Shown here one piece after another: positions 35,901 through 47,073 of a stretch of DNA of 64,000 nt. A model generated the notes under the pieces. It was not told where the DNA came from and did no database searches. It was given only the letters and a program-made list of their open reading frames with translations. Position numbers and translations under genes: made by a program. The stretch is from contig AZLU01000151.1 of NCBI GenBank assembly GCA_002224055.1, positions 36,257 through 100,256 on the forward strand. Direction: 5' to 3'. The first letter of the stretch is position 1, and every line of letters starts with the position of its first letter. The stretch is from Pezizomycotina sp. ARF18. Taxonomy: Eukaryota > Ascomycota.

Positions 35901-38060
35901 TCGGCACCAGCAACAATGACCTCTTCGGGAAAAAATCTTGACGACGTTTTCGAGCTTCTTGACGGTATTATTGAGCGTCTCGGGATATCTGTAGAGATAC
36001 GTCCACACAAGTCGGCAAGCCAATTGCATCAGCATGACTCGAGAACCTCTATCTTTCAATTTGGAAACGTTATTGTCGAGAAGTGGCATCCAATGTTGAT
36101 TGAAAAATTCCCTCGGAGTGCAGCATAGCAATGTTCCATACAACGGAAGCACCATTGACCAATGTCGTTGTTTCATGCTCATTTCCACAAGCTTCGGTAT
36201 AGCATGCTAACGAACTCCATCCACCGGGCATGTTGAACTCTGTTAAGCCTTTTCCAGAAATCGGCAGCAGGAGTTTCATGAAAAGTTCGCAATATGCATG
36301 TTTGATTGCTTGACCCTGAGCAGCCAGAAATAACCTCGTGAGAAGGATCATGAACTCGCAACCTTCTTCGAAAACATCCGGGGGATACAGCTATAACCTG
36401 GATTTAGTACGCTGCTTCAGAGGATTTTGCTTATTTATAAAATCGAAACCTTACTTTAACTTCAGATATGACATGCCACGGATAACGAGCTCCACTTTGG
36501 ATTCAGCTTCTTTGCTGAGGAAGCCTTTGCCGCTCTTCTCCAGGTCCGAAAGAAACAGCCTATCTGAAACGCTCTCAAAGTGAATCTCGCTCATGACTCC
36601 TAGTAACTGGGCAAATAGTGTCCAATTTCCCATACGCAGCGGCGACGATGCAAGTACTTCGGGTCGGCCGAGCGAAGCTGATTGAATATTATATCCTCGA
36701 GCTTATCCGCCATTTCCTCCGTTATACTTTCTAAGGTGGTTTGACCTATTACTTCGATAAGGACACGGCATAGGATATAAATAGCAATCGTTGACCGCCG
36801 ATCCGCTGCTGCAGAAGTCTCTCTCGACGAAAGTGATACCACCGATGAGTTCGCATGTATTCCAGGACCGGATGAGTCGCCGACTTGGGTGGGTTCAGTA
36901 TTCCGCCTAATAAGCATCTGTTGCAGGGAATCTTGGTACTTTGCATTTGCTGCGGGCATTTGACTCTTTCCAATCTGTCGAAGCTACAGTTAGTTTGATG
37001 AAAGAGATGTACATACATACATATATAGCTCAAGAAAAAAAAATGGTCTTGCAACCGGAGACCGTACCTTACTGAGTTCAGATCTTGCCGCTGTAGCTGC
37101 TTCACTTTTACTTTTCCTCCACAGCATGACGCTATCAATCACTGGTCGAGGTTTGTGCCGAGCGATGTAGCCTAAAGAGCCTATGAGCTTGTCGAACGCC
37201 GGGTCTGCGCCTGCGCCGCATATTGCTTCGACATTTGGTTCGATATCAAGCGGTAAGCCAGGCACTTGTTGATTTTGGATTCGGCCATTCGAACGAACTA
37301 GGAAAGAGATTACAAAAATTTCCCATTTTTAGCTCAAAGTACTGAGGCAGATTGAAACGAAGGGGTATGAAGAAAAAAGAACTTTTTAGGCTGAAGTTCC
37401 TCAACGCGTGGGACCCTACCTGGGTAAAGAGTATATGTAGAGCATACTCGCGGGTGTCTTGGTTCGTTGGTGATGTGGTGATGAGAGTGCGAATGCTGGT
37501 GTTCCTTCTTCCCGCTCTTGCCGTGCGCCCCGACCTGTTCGTTGTCGTTGTAATTGAAGACCCTCGCAGGGTATCAGCGTTGCTGCTGGCCATGCTGTTG
37601 TAAGTCGAGTAGGTGCTGCTGCTTGACATCACCGAAGACATCGAACCTTCCAGCGTGGTGCCGCTCATAGTCGAAGGCATCGAATTCATGGACGACATTG
37701 GTAAAGGCGGGGAGGACGGTATGTCGGGATGGTGATTTGTTCCCGCTCCCGGGAGGTTAAGGTGGCCATGTTCATGACGTTCTGCGGCGGTGATAAAGGT
37801 GAGGTGACGGGTGTGAAGGAGTTGGAGGTACTTCGAGAGTGTTGTATGCCTCCGTTGACGATGGAAGCTTGACGATGGTGGGCGTGAGGGTGGGAAGAGA
37901 TGGAGCCTTTCCGTTCGAGAGTGCCTCCTTGAGGGGGCCTAGGGGACTGCGAACGTGTTGCTGTTGCCGCCGGGATAGGAGGCACGCCAACTGCTGCGGC
38001 TCTTGAGGGATTTCGTGAGTGGGAGATGCTAGAACTACGGGAGGGAGGTCGACCACTCAT
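29985..38060 (-). CDS. TAO3: Cell morphogenesis protein Mor2 / Tao3 / Pag1 (Furry family)
   Basis: Giant Furry-family scaffold of the RAM/MOR network, acting with the Ndr kinase (Cbk1/Orb6) in polarity and septation. It starts at ATG 38058-38060 with a Ser/Pro/Arg-rich disordered head. The conserved block EYALHILFTQ (about 37440) follows, then CGAGADPAFDKLIGSLGYIA and KPRPVIDSVMLWRKSKSEA (about 37090-37240), hallmarks of the MOR2-PAG1 N-terminal domain. The next part, QMPAANAKYQDSLQQ, joins across an intron near 36976-37070. Helical-repeat sequence continues for 6 kb (for example ALDQAMLADMLARLSNTIAD near 31900; the C-terminal domain at 31000-31600). A poly-Ala/Ser tail ends at 29985. At about 8.1 kb (roughly 2,500 codons with few introns) it matches the family's size. 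It is broken into many frames by indels, at least one per 400-600 bases, but homology runs continuously. It is the largest gene here. Confidence 0.92.
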
Positions 38061-41000
38061 GTTTGACGGTTAAGGGGATATCCTGTTAATTAAGGCGAAA
38101 TTCGAAAATACGTCAATTGGGAGTTAGGTTAGTGCAACTGCTACCAGTACCAGGTAAAAGAAAAAAAAAAAAAAAAAAAAAAAAACAATTCCCTCCCCCA
38201 GAATTGTGTTAGCACCCGGTTTATTGATCACTCCGTCTCTCTTTATTTGAAACCAGAACGAAAAGGATGTATCCTTGGAAGGACTAATAATAAGGAGAAA
38301 GGAGAAAAAAAGGAAAGGGAAAACGGATGGAAGTATACATCTAGAGTAAGTAGATCCTATCTATTCTCTTTCTCTGTATTTCCATGCTTGTTATCCAATA
38401 AGCAATGGAAGATCAAACCCTCCTCTTATTCTTCACCTTATTACGACAGCGCTTCTTTCGATATTGGATAGATAATAATAATATTTAAGATAATAATAAT
38501 GAAATAAGCATGTGTTCAAAAATAGCTCTGATTTATTTTTTCCGATATACTACTTTTTATTTTCGGTGATAATTTTTTTTTTTTCTTTTTTGGTTCTCCC
38601 ACCACTTTCCCTCCCTTTTTCCAAGGCGCTTCTTTCAACACACCACCAAGAAAAAATACCCATTAAAATAAGAAAAATATCTTTTTTTATATAATGGCTG
38701 TATGAAAAAACAACACGACAGCTTTTCTTTTTTATCTTGTAATTCCTTACCTCTCGCAGAATTTGTCCCTGGATCCCCGTTTGAAAGATAAGAGGGAAAA
38801 AAAAAAAAAGGATGAAGAAAATGGGTTTTCCTCTGCAGAGTGAGTGATAGTCTGGTAGCAATTAATTAATATAATATTTTTCCCTTCCCTGGCAAAAAGA
38901 ACCGCCTTTTAAAGGGGAGAGAGGCCAAAGAAAAGATAAGGGACCAAGCGACTACGTACTGCAATGATCTCTTTAGAACTCGCGTTGGACACCGGGCTGT
39001 GACGAGAATTGTGAGGACGGGAGTGTCAGTTGGTTTCTACTACTGCTTGTCAAAAAAGAAATGCCGCCTCCTGGTGAAGCTGAACGAGGCAGGGACGCGG
39101 CAAGTTCAAACGCAGAGGTCGTTATCGTCCGAGAGGTGAATGGAAGAATATCGCGATTCGTTATAACGCTAAGCAATTCGCATGTCATGTGGTATGGATT
39201 TGAAGAAATACTCCTTCAATCTCGCTGGGAATTGGAGACGCTGAGTGTTCCGGTTGATCCTTCAGAGAAAAACGTCCTGTAACAGCGATGCGTTGAGGTC
39301 CTACTTTTTGCCGGCAGAGAATAAATACACATGCGCGAGGTAAAAGAGTCCGTTCGAAGGAGGTTTTCGTTTCTTCACTGTCTTCTCTCTCTCTCTCTCC
39401 CTCTTTAAAAGGGCTTGTCTTGGAACCGAGCAGTTAAGAGGTTTTTTTTTTTTTTTTTTTTTTTTCAAATCTAACTCCTTAGTGTCTTTCTCTCCCTTTC
39501 TGCAATTGCTCGTAATCGTTCGTATCCCGTCCCGTCCTTGTTGTTCGTTCTCCACCTCGTTTAAAGCTTGAATCGTCGCCAATTTTTCGTTAATATACGT
39601 AACCGGTTCTCCAATTCTGAGTTGGAGTGCGGGAGATGTGGTTTTTTATGAAATTATTGAATTATTGAAAAATAAACCTCACGGTCAAGTACCAAAAAAA
39701 AAAAAAAAAAAAAAAAAGAGGTAACTAATGAAGAAGCTACTGCTAGTATTAAGGCCTTGCAGAAAAGGGTATTGAGAATTCTCTCCCCTCGCAGATGAAC
39801 TCCACTTTCTATCTCAACTCAATTGAACCCTTTCCCTTTGATTTTCCTTTACTATTTCATATTTGTACAAATTTTGCTTTCTACTGCTACTTACTCTACC
39901 ACTACTGTTGCTGCTTGTTGATGGCGCGTTTCAGAACGGGCCTCTCATTTACTCCAATAGGGAAATTGAGGAAAAAATCATAGATGCCAAAAGCCAAAAT
40001 ATCACCAAAACTCAAAAAAAAAAAACCCCGTAGTGAGATTTCTGATGGAGCAATTGCAAGACGGCTTTGCAGACATTTCAAGTGGCAACAATGCACCAAA
40101 GGGTAAATCATCCAGTGGGGGGGGAAGGGCCCAATTTCGTCCGCTCTTTTTTTTTTCTTTAATGCTTCTTTATCAGCCAGCTAGCTATTTGGCCAAAGGG
40201 TCCTCTGCGCCTAACACGCCGTTTGGCAGTTATACAGAGCATTAATACAGCGCGAAATCGTTCCCCAATTTATCTCTATAAATTCATAACCGCTGGAGAA
40301 AATGGCTTCCACAAGCAAATGTTAACAATTGCGTTGCCAAACAGAGACTGAAAGCCCCTGCAGGGAAGGAGAAGAGAAGGAGCGAAAGTCAAACCACCAA
40401 TATTTTGCGACCAATCACTTGTCAAACGGGAAGCCGGGGGCGTCGCCATTCGGTCCGTGCTCCGACTCCGTAAGGGACAGGGGTTATCTTGCAACAGGAC
40501 AAGAGCTAAAGATTGAAAAAATAAAAATAAAAAATAAAAATAAAAATAAAAAATAAAAATAAAAATAAAAATAAAAATAAAAAATAAAATAAAAAATAAA
40601 AAATAAAAAATAAAAATAAAAATAAAAATAAAAATAGTATAAAGGACTCTCCTCGGCAAGTGCCTCGCTGCGGTCTTAGGGCTTGTCTCAATCCCCCCGA
40701 AACGGTTATCTCCACGAGTTTACGGTATTTGTTCTCGAGTCGGATTCCTGGTTATCGCTGCGGTATGGAAACCAGCGTCAATAGTTAAATTGACCGCTGG
40801 GTCTACCTATTATAACATATATGTAATGAGTGGGAGGACGCATGATGATTTATGAATTCGAGACCTTTGCGCTGCTTTGCGAAATTGTTAATTGTCATTT
40901 GACATCGAATAGGACTCTTGGTTGGTCTGCACAGAGGCGTTCCTGACTGTATGCAGCTACCATGCACCTTGAAAGCTATGCCAAAAAAAAAAAAAAAACG

Positions 41001-42403
41001 ATTTTGGTAGGTTTTCACGCCCGCCGATTACCGACTAGTTCGACCGATTGATTGAGCGAAAATGCTTAAGTAGCTGAAAGATAATATTGCAGCGAGCTGC
41101 TTGAGCGGCCGAGCTACACTTATTATCAAATTTCGAGAGGTGGGGAATATTTAAAGCGTTCCTGGTAAGAGCTCTCGCATTTTTCTTCCGCAGCAACGAC
41201 GTGATTCGTTTCCGAACCCTTGGAGGTCTGTCTATATAGACAAATCGGATTTTGCTCGCCGAGTGGAACCTCCAAGAGAATGAGGTCTTAAGTACTTTCC
41301 GCATAGAGGGTGGTACCTCCGCTTATACTCCGTATCAGAAGTATCATTACGATAGAGATACCGAGGCGAAGTTGTCGAAGTATTGCTAGGGGAAAATTAG
41401 AAGTGCAGACCCAACGTATTCTTGAATGATATCTAGCGAATGCAAGCTGCAATATACTATCTCAAGACTCAGCTTCGGTGTTTACTTATTTATTGATTTC
41501 GTCTTTTGTATCGTGGCTTTCTGCTGTTGGATCACGGCTTCTTTGGCAGATTAGTACTAGAACGACGTGTACCCCAGACCGTGCAATTTGTGACTATATC
41601 ATGGGGGAGGAGAAAATGCGGGGGAAACTTTATCAGACGAAAACAAAAACAAAAGAAAATAATACTTACTTGTAGGTAATGCGTCCGCTAGCCTATTTTT
41701 CACCCATGTCACGTACTTTCTCGGAGCTTGAGGGTTTTTTTTTTTTTTTTTTCTATTCACGAAGGCGACTCCAAGCTCTGTACCTCCTTTTCTTCCATCG
41801 ATACTTATTTTGAACACCTTCTTTCACCGTTTAATTTCTATTTAACCGCCGGTCGGTTCAGAATAGGTTATTTGTTCGAGCAAGGAGAGTCGTTGCAGTT
41901 GCAACACTACGGGAATCACGCTTGAAATCCGCGGAACACGAAGCTTAAGGGGAAGGAGATAGTAGTGTCGTTTGTATTTATGTTCGGCTCATTAAAACTC
42001 TTAACTTTCCTGAACATTCACATGAACAACATCCCTCGCTCTACAGTGCCCTCCCTCCTTCGTATAAACGTATATACACCCATCCCTGGTCTTGACTGTC
42101 AAGCGTCTACGATTTTCTCCCCTGGTGAATGCTCGCTGCAAGGGGCGAGCTAACGATTGTATGCGAGGAATCAAAAAACGGGTCGAGAAATAACGAGCTT
42201 CTCGAAAATCATTAAAGAACCCTGCCTGCGGACCGTTTTCAAATCATCAATGCTACTTCATTCTCCTCTTTACCAGGTTTTTCTTTCGTATTAAGCTGCA
42301 GGGAAACTCATACTCGATACTACTCTATCCCCGCTTCCGCTTCACGCTGAGAGAAGCCTGGCGGAAATTAGCTCTCTTCCTTTGACTTTTATATAAAGTA
42401 GGC
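38061..42403. other. 4.3 kb AT-rich spacer between MOR2/TAO3 and GH125
   Basis: Divergent upstream region of both flanking genes. It holds A/T homopolymers (38160-38185, 39441-39465, 39693-39717, 40982-40998, 41734-41752), a CT run (39383-39400), and a long A-rich AAAAAT minisatellite at 40515-40637. Open frames (39061-39282, 39301-39582, 41035-41304) carry no recognisable domain. I see no transposase, reverse transcriptase or terminal repeat. Confidence 0.55.
40515..40637. repeat. AAAAAT/AAAAAAT minisatellite
   Basis: About 120 bases of imperfect (A5-6 T)n units, giving the reverse strand an apparent Phe/Ile/Leu-rich open frame that is a repeat artefact. Confidence 0.9.
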
Positions 42404-44637
42404 ATGCATCATAGGCCTTCGAGGAACCACCGCCGCCCATCTTTCGAAGGATTCTTTCCCAGTTGCCGATTCAGAGAAGGAGCAGCCACAGCAGCAATCG
42501 CAGCAAGATCTGCTTTCACCAGAAGTCCTTACCCCGCAGGTTCACATCGAGACGCGTCGCCTAGCGTATTTACCTTTTCGTCGTCTGCATATAACCCGCA
42601 GCAGCAGCAGCAGCTCTATCCAAGCCGACAACTCAGAGGTCATCATCACCCGCTTACAAGCACAAATCCAGCGGTAGTGGTGGTAGAGGCAGCAGTGTTT
42701 TACCTCAGATCCAAAAGCCACTGATCAGTTCTCAACCTAGACTTGCAGGCTTCTGTCAGACTTTGGCCATGCTAGCTGTGCTATCCGTGTTCGTTATTTA
42801 CTTTCTTTTCTCGCCGGAAAGGGCCAACGCGCGATCTTCGAACATGAACCCCAATTACTTCGGCAAGACTAAATGGGGGGAAGCGTGTCCCGATTATACA
42901 GATTACGCGGTCGAGTGCACCCGCCTTTCAGCAATGGACCGCTGAAGCTGCCGTTCCAGCGACCAAACACCGGAGTGCAGGACTTTCGTTTCGAAGGGGT
43001 GGAGAGGGTTGTATCCGAGGTCACAGGAAAGCTCGTCGATAAGGATCTCGCAAGACTCTTTGAGAACTGCTACCCTAGCACTCTAGATACCACCGTCAAG
43101 TGCACATTGATAGCACCCAGGGCAACGTCAAGGTCCACAGTCCTTCATTGTTACCGGTGACATCAACCGAGTGGCTCAGGGATTCTACGAATCAGTTGGA
43201 GGCTATCAGGCTCTGGTGAAGGAAGACGCTGCTCTTAAGAGCTTGATCTTGGGAGCAATCCATACGCAGGTGAGCATAGAGATGCATAAATGCGCAAAGC
43301 CATTCATGACAATGCTAACCGACTTTGGTTTTAGGCCGACATGGTGATTCAAGCCCCTTACTGCAACGCATTCCAGCCGCCTGCGGGCAGCAACGTTCAA
43401 CCGTGAGTGCCAAGGAAGCTTTAGCTCTTCAAAGTAACCACGCAATATAAGTCTCTGATCATTACTCATCCACGAGAACAGGGCGAACAACGGACAAGGC
43501 GATAAGGTCCGCCCGTCCGTAGACCCGTCGGTTGTCTTTGAATGCAGTACGAAATCGACAGCTTGGCCAACTTCCTCGCGCTCGGTAACCACTACTTTGC
43601 GAACACAAAGGATACCTCGTTCGTGACGGACAGGTGGCTGGATGCTCTCGATAACGTGTTTGGCGTGCTGAGGATCAATCTATCGGCACGTTTGGCGCAG
43701 ATGGGACGCTGGAGGATCCGACGTATACGTTCCAGAGGAACACTAACATGGCGTATGTCCTTAACTCCTCTTTTCAGTACTTTTTTCTTTCTTCTCGAAT
43801 AAGAAACTTGAGCTGATAAACGATATTTAGACCGAAACCTCAGTCTCGCCGGGCGTGGTAATCCCCTAAACGCCAACTCCTCCTTGATCCGCTCCGCCTT
43901 CCGCCCCTCAGACGATGCATGCATCCTCCAATACTTCATCCCCGGAAACGCTTACATGTCCGTCGAGCTCAAGCGCACCGCCGACGTCCTCCGCGCCGCC
44001 GGTAAATCCGACTTGGCGTCTAAGGCACAATCCTGGTCCGATTCCATTCGCAAAGGGATAGAAGAGCACGGCATCGTAGACCACAAAAAGTACGGCCGCG
44101 TGTACGCGTTCGAAGTAGACGGGTACGGCTCGCACATCATAATGGACGACGCGAACCTACCATCGTTACTTTCACTTCCGTTGTTGGGGTTCGTGGATGT
44201 CAATGATGAAGTATACAAGAACACGAGGAAGATGATATTATCCGCTGATGGTAATCCGTACTTTTTGAGGGGGAAGGGAATGAGCGGTATTGGAGGACCG
44301 CATATTGGTCTGAGTAACGCGTGGCCGATGAGTCTGCTGGTGCAGGCGATGACGAGCGATGATGACGATGAGATCATGGGTAGTTTGGAGACGGTGAAGA
44401 AAGTTAGCAGGTTCGGTCTGATTAATGAAAGTATTAACGTTAACAACGTTAATTCGTATACTAGTACGTTGCTCCCCGATTTTTAAGCCGTGTTAGGATA
44501 TAATCGATGCTAACGCTTTTCGATGTAGACCGTGGTTCGCCTGGGCCAATTCGGTATACGCGCAGACTATTCTCGATCTCGCGAAGCGCAAGCCGTACTT
44601 GCTCTTCGGTAAGGGTGCGAAGCCGTATACTCCGTGA
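42404..44637 (+). CDS. GH125 exo-alpha-1,6-mannosidase, membrane-anchored
   Basis: Glycoside hydrolase family 125 removes alpha-1,6-mannose from N-glycans and mannans by inversion. The tail from ATG 42404 is basic and Ser/Gln-rich (QQQQQ). A single hydrophobic segment, MLAVLSVFVIYFLF (about 42770-42810), then suggests a type II membrane protein. The catalytic domain reads CPDYTDYA, PPFSNGPLKLPFQRP, LARLFENCYPSTLDTTVK, SFIVTGDIN, EWLRDSTNQLEA, QAPYCNAFQPPAG and YEIDSLANFLALGNHY. It continues with FRPSDDACILQYFIPGN (holding the family's acid Asp), MDDANLPSLLSLPLLGF, GGPHIGLSNAWPMSLL and INESINVN (base Glu region). The end is WFAWANSVYAQTILDL to FGKGAKPYTP, stop 44635-44637. Introns lie near 43270-43334, 43403-43480, 43752-43830 and 44464-44527. 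About seven single-base frame breaks occur between 42915 and 43845. Confidence 0.9.
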
Positions 44638-44955
44638 TACAAATAAAATTCGGGTTATATTGCAAAATTACTTCTGAAAGATCAGGATAATAAATCTCAC
44701 CGATTATTAAAGAACACCTTACGCACTTTTTTTTTTTTTTTTTTTTTGCTATTATTTTGCAGCATGAGCATGATATCATTAATGAGAGAGAGACAGAGAG
44801 AGAGATATGTATGATATAGTTAGTTACCAGACATTGACGATGAACCCCTGGCTTTATTTTGGGTATAGTCTTTTGTACATTATTACTTGGAATACAATCT
44901 GTGCATATCCACAATCCTGGTCTGCTCACGGCTATATCGCTTCGTGATAAATGCT
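44638..44955. other. Convergent GH125 / TTI2 3' region
   Basis: Short AT-rich region with a poly-T run (44727-44748) and a GA-rich tract (44785-44805); no gene. Confidence 0.6.
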
Positions 44956-46664
44956 CTACAGTATACTCTCGAACAGCTCCCTAACATTCTCTTTCTTCTC
45001 CTCAATCCTCTCCACGAGCTCTTTCGTGCCTCCCTCCGCAGCGGTAGCTTCCTGCAACACCTCCACGCACTTCTTCATCCCATCTTTAACCTCCTTAAAC
45101 CCTTCCTTCTCCTTATCTCCCTCCTCCATAATCCTCAACCACGCCACCGTCAAACACCTCAATATCACAACCCTATATTCACCTATCCGCGGCCAGCAAA
45201 TCATCACAACGTCCTCTAGCGTAGTACACGCCTCCGCATCAGCGGCACGTACGCCGTCGCAAACGGCGCGACAAGTGCATCACTCAGCAACTGTATTATA
45301 GCCGACAAGTGGCGGACGGCGTATATACCCATCTCCTTTACTATGCTCCGTATCTGCACCGCGTAGATCTCCTGCACGTACACGTTATCGGATACGTAGC
45401 TTTGCTTGCGGAGTATACCGTTGCATAGTATTACGGAGAGGTATTTTGAACGTTCGTGTTGTATTGTTCCCTTCTCCTTCTCTTCTTTGTTTAATAGCGA
45501 ACGTGACGGTGTAGAAAAAGGCGGTATACTACGGATATCCGCTAATTTTCGGAGAACCATAAACGCGACTTCGATGACCGCCTTTGAAGTTTTTAAAGGT
45601 GTATAGGCGGTAAGTAACTCAAGCACGGTACACGGCATCCCATATTACCTCCTGCAATCCCGTGCGCTTTAATATATCTACATCCACCTTCGCCAGAAGA
45701 ACTTGGAGTATAACCAGCGATCTCGTCTTCGTCGGTATTGATTCTCATCCAGCAGCGTTAGCAGCGGCGGTACTATAACGTTCCAGTACGCGTTTATTGT
45801 TTCTTCCGTCGCATTTTCTACCGCCCACGATAGTATAGTAATTGTTTCCACTCTTGTTTTCCACGGCTTGTAGCGCGTCGTCCATATATGAGAACGACTT
45901 TTTGGGGATTTGGCGGATGGCTTGTCGGCCTTGGGCTGTTATGGTACCGGGGCGGGACGTAAACAGCGTTTTACGGTGGTGTGAGGATGTCGGTTATTGT
46001 TTCTTGGGGAAGTGGTGTGTTTGCGATATGCGTATCGCGGTATCGTGGGATGATTTGCAAGTCCACGGATCGTGAACGTCAGAGTACGTTGCGACTGCGA
46101 CCGCGAGGGGTTGCACGAGGGGTGCATCGGATTGCGTAGAATCTAGGAGTGTGGAGATTACGAGAGACCGGTGGAGGATAATTCTTGAAAACGTGCAGCA
46201 GCTGGTTGTTTCTCGTCTTGATCTATGTTAGCATTTACCCTCGCAAATACCTTTTTTTTTTTTCCCAACGTTTCAAGCTCGTTTACCTTCTTCTTCATCT
46301 TCGTCCTGTATTACTGAAGTTGAAGGCCGAAGTAGATTGCAGATGTTCCGTATTAGCTGCGATTTCTGCTCCAGCGGTAGCTCCTGCGACAGCTTGTCGT
46401 CGGATAGCAAGCGGTAGCGGAGCTGAGAAAATAAGTCGTCGAGCTGTTTCAACACCATAACATTAGCGATGATCGCTAATTTCTAAAGAACCCTCGATAT
46501 TCAGTAAAGTCTTACCTGGCCATATTTTGCTTCCGGGACGGGCACTTCTTTGGCGAGGCTGTCTATACCGCTCTCTAGAGCATCGAACGACGGGCTGTCA
46601 CATTGGGCTGGTCAGTGTCAAGATGAGGTAATAAAGGAAGGGATCTTCATATATACTCAGCCAT
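44956..46664 (-). CDS. TTI2: Tti2-like subunit of the TTT (Tel2-Tti1-Tti2) complex
   Basis: The TTT complex with Hsp90 stabilises PIKKs (TOR, ATM/Tel1, ATR, SMG1). Exon 1 is only eight bases (46657-46664). Across intron 46597-46656 it gives MADPSFDALESGIDSLAKE, then intron 46444-46515 leads to KYGQLDDLFSQLRYRLL. A third intron (about 46220-46295, CTAAC branch) follows. The most informative stretch is the C-terminal helical repeat: TVLELLTAYTPLKTSKAVIEV, SKYLSVILCNGILRKQSYV, VKEMGIYAVRHLSAIIQLLSD and VMICWPRIGEYRVVILRCL. This order (G-I-Y-x-V-K/R-H-L then x-C-W-P-R-I) is what I know of fungal Tti2. It ends at 44956. Several frame breaks lie between 45210 and 46200. The family call rests on motif memory and is less secure than its neighbours. 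Confidence 0.65.
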
Positions 46665-47073
46665 CTGGGCTACCACATGTCCATGTCTCGCGTACCTTAC
46701 ACAAGTACCAGGCAGAATTTTTTGGGGAAATTTTGTGGAACGCTGACACGAGATGGGATTTGTAGAGTGGGGAGTAGCTTGGGTAACTTTTTAAAAATAG
46801 CTGGGTGGTAAGGCTATGCGGCCCATGCTTTTTTGTGCCGCGAAAGATTCTTGGCAGCGACTACAGCGAAGTTTCGAAATCAAGATTACAACCTTGTAAG
46901 CTTCAGCAGCAAAACAAAAAAGATGCCGTTCACGTATATTACGATGGTGAGCCTGTTATACGTAAGAAATATTCACATAATTGATGTATTCGAGGTATCT
47001 CAGCAATAATGCTTATGCTTTCCCCTAGCACAAAGATATCACACACTTCGCGTAAGAGTAATTGTTACAGACT
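46665..47073. promoter_or_regulatory. TTI2 upstream / ERG8 downstream spacer
   Basis: About 410 bases with no coding signal, expected to hold the ERG8 3' end and the TTI2 promoter. No element is identifiable. Confidence 0.5.

Noticed and set aside
40276-40715. Phe/Ile/Leu-rich frames resembling membrane proteins
   Set aside because: Translation of the AAAAAT minisatellite, not a gene.
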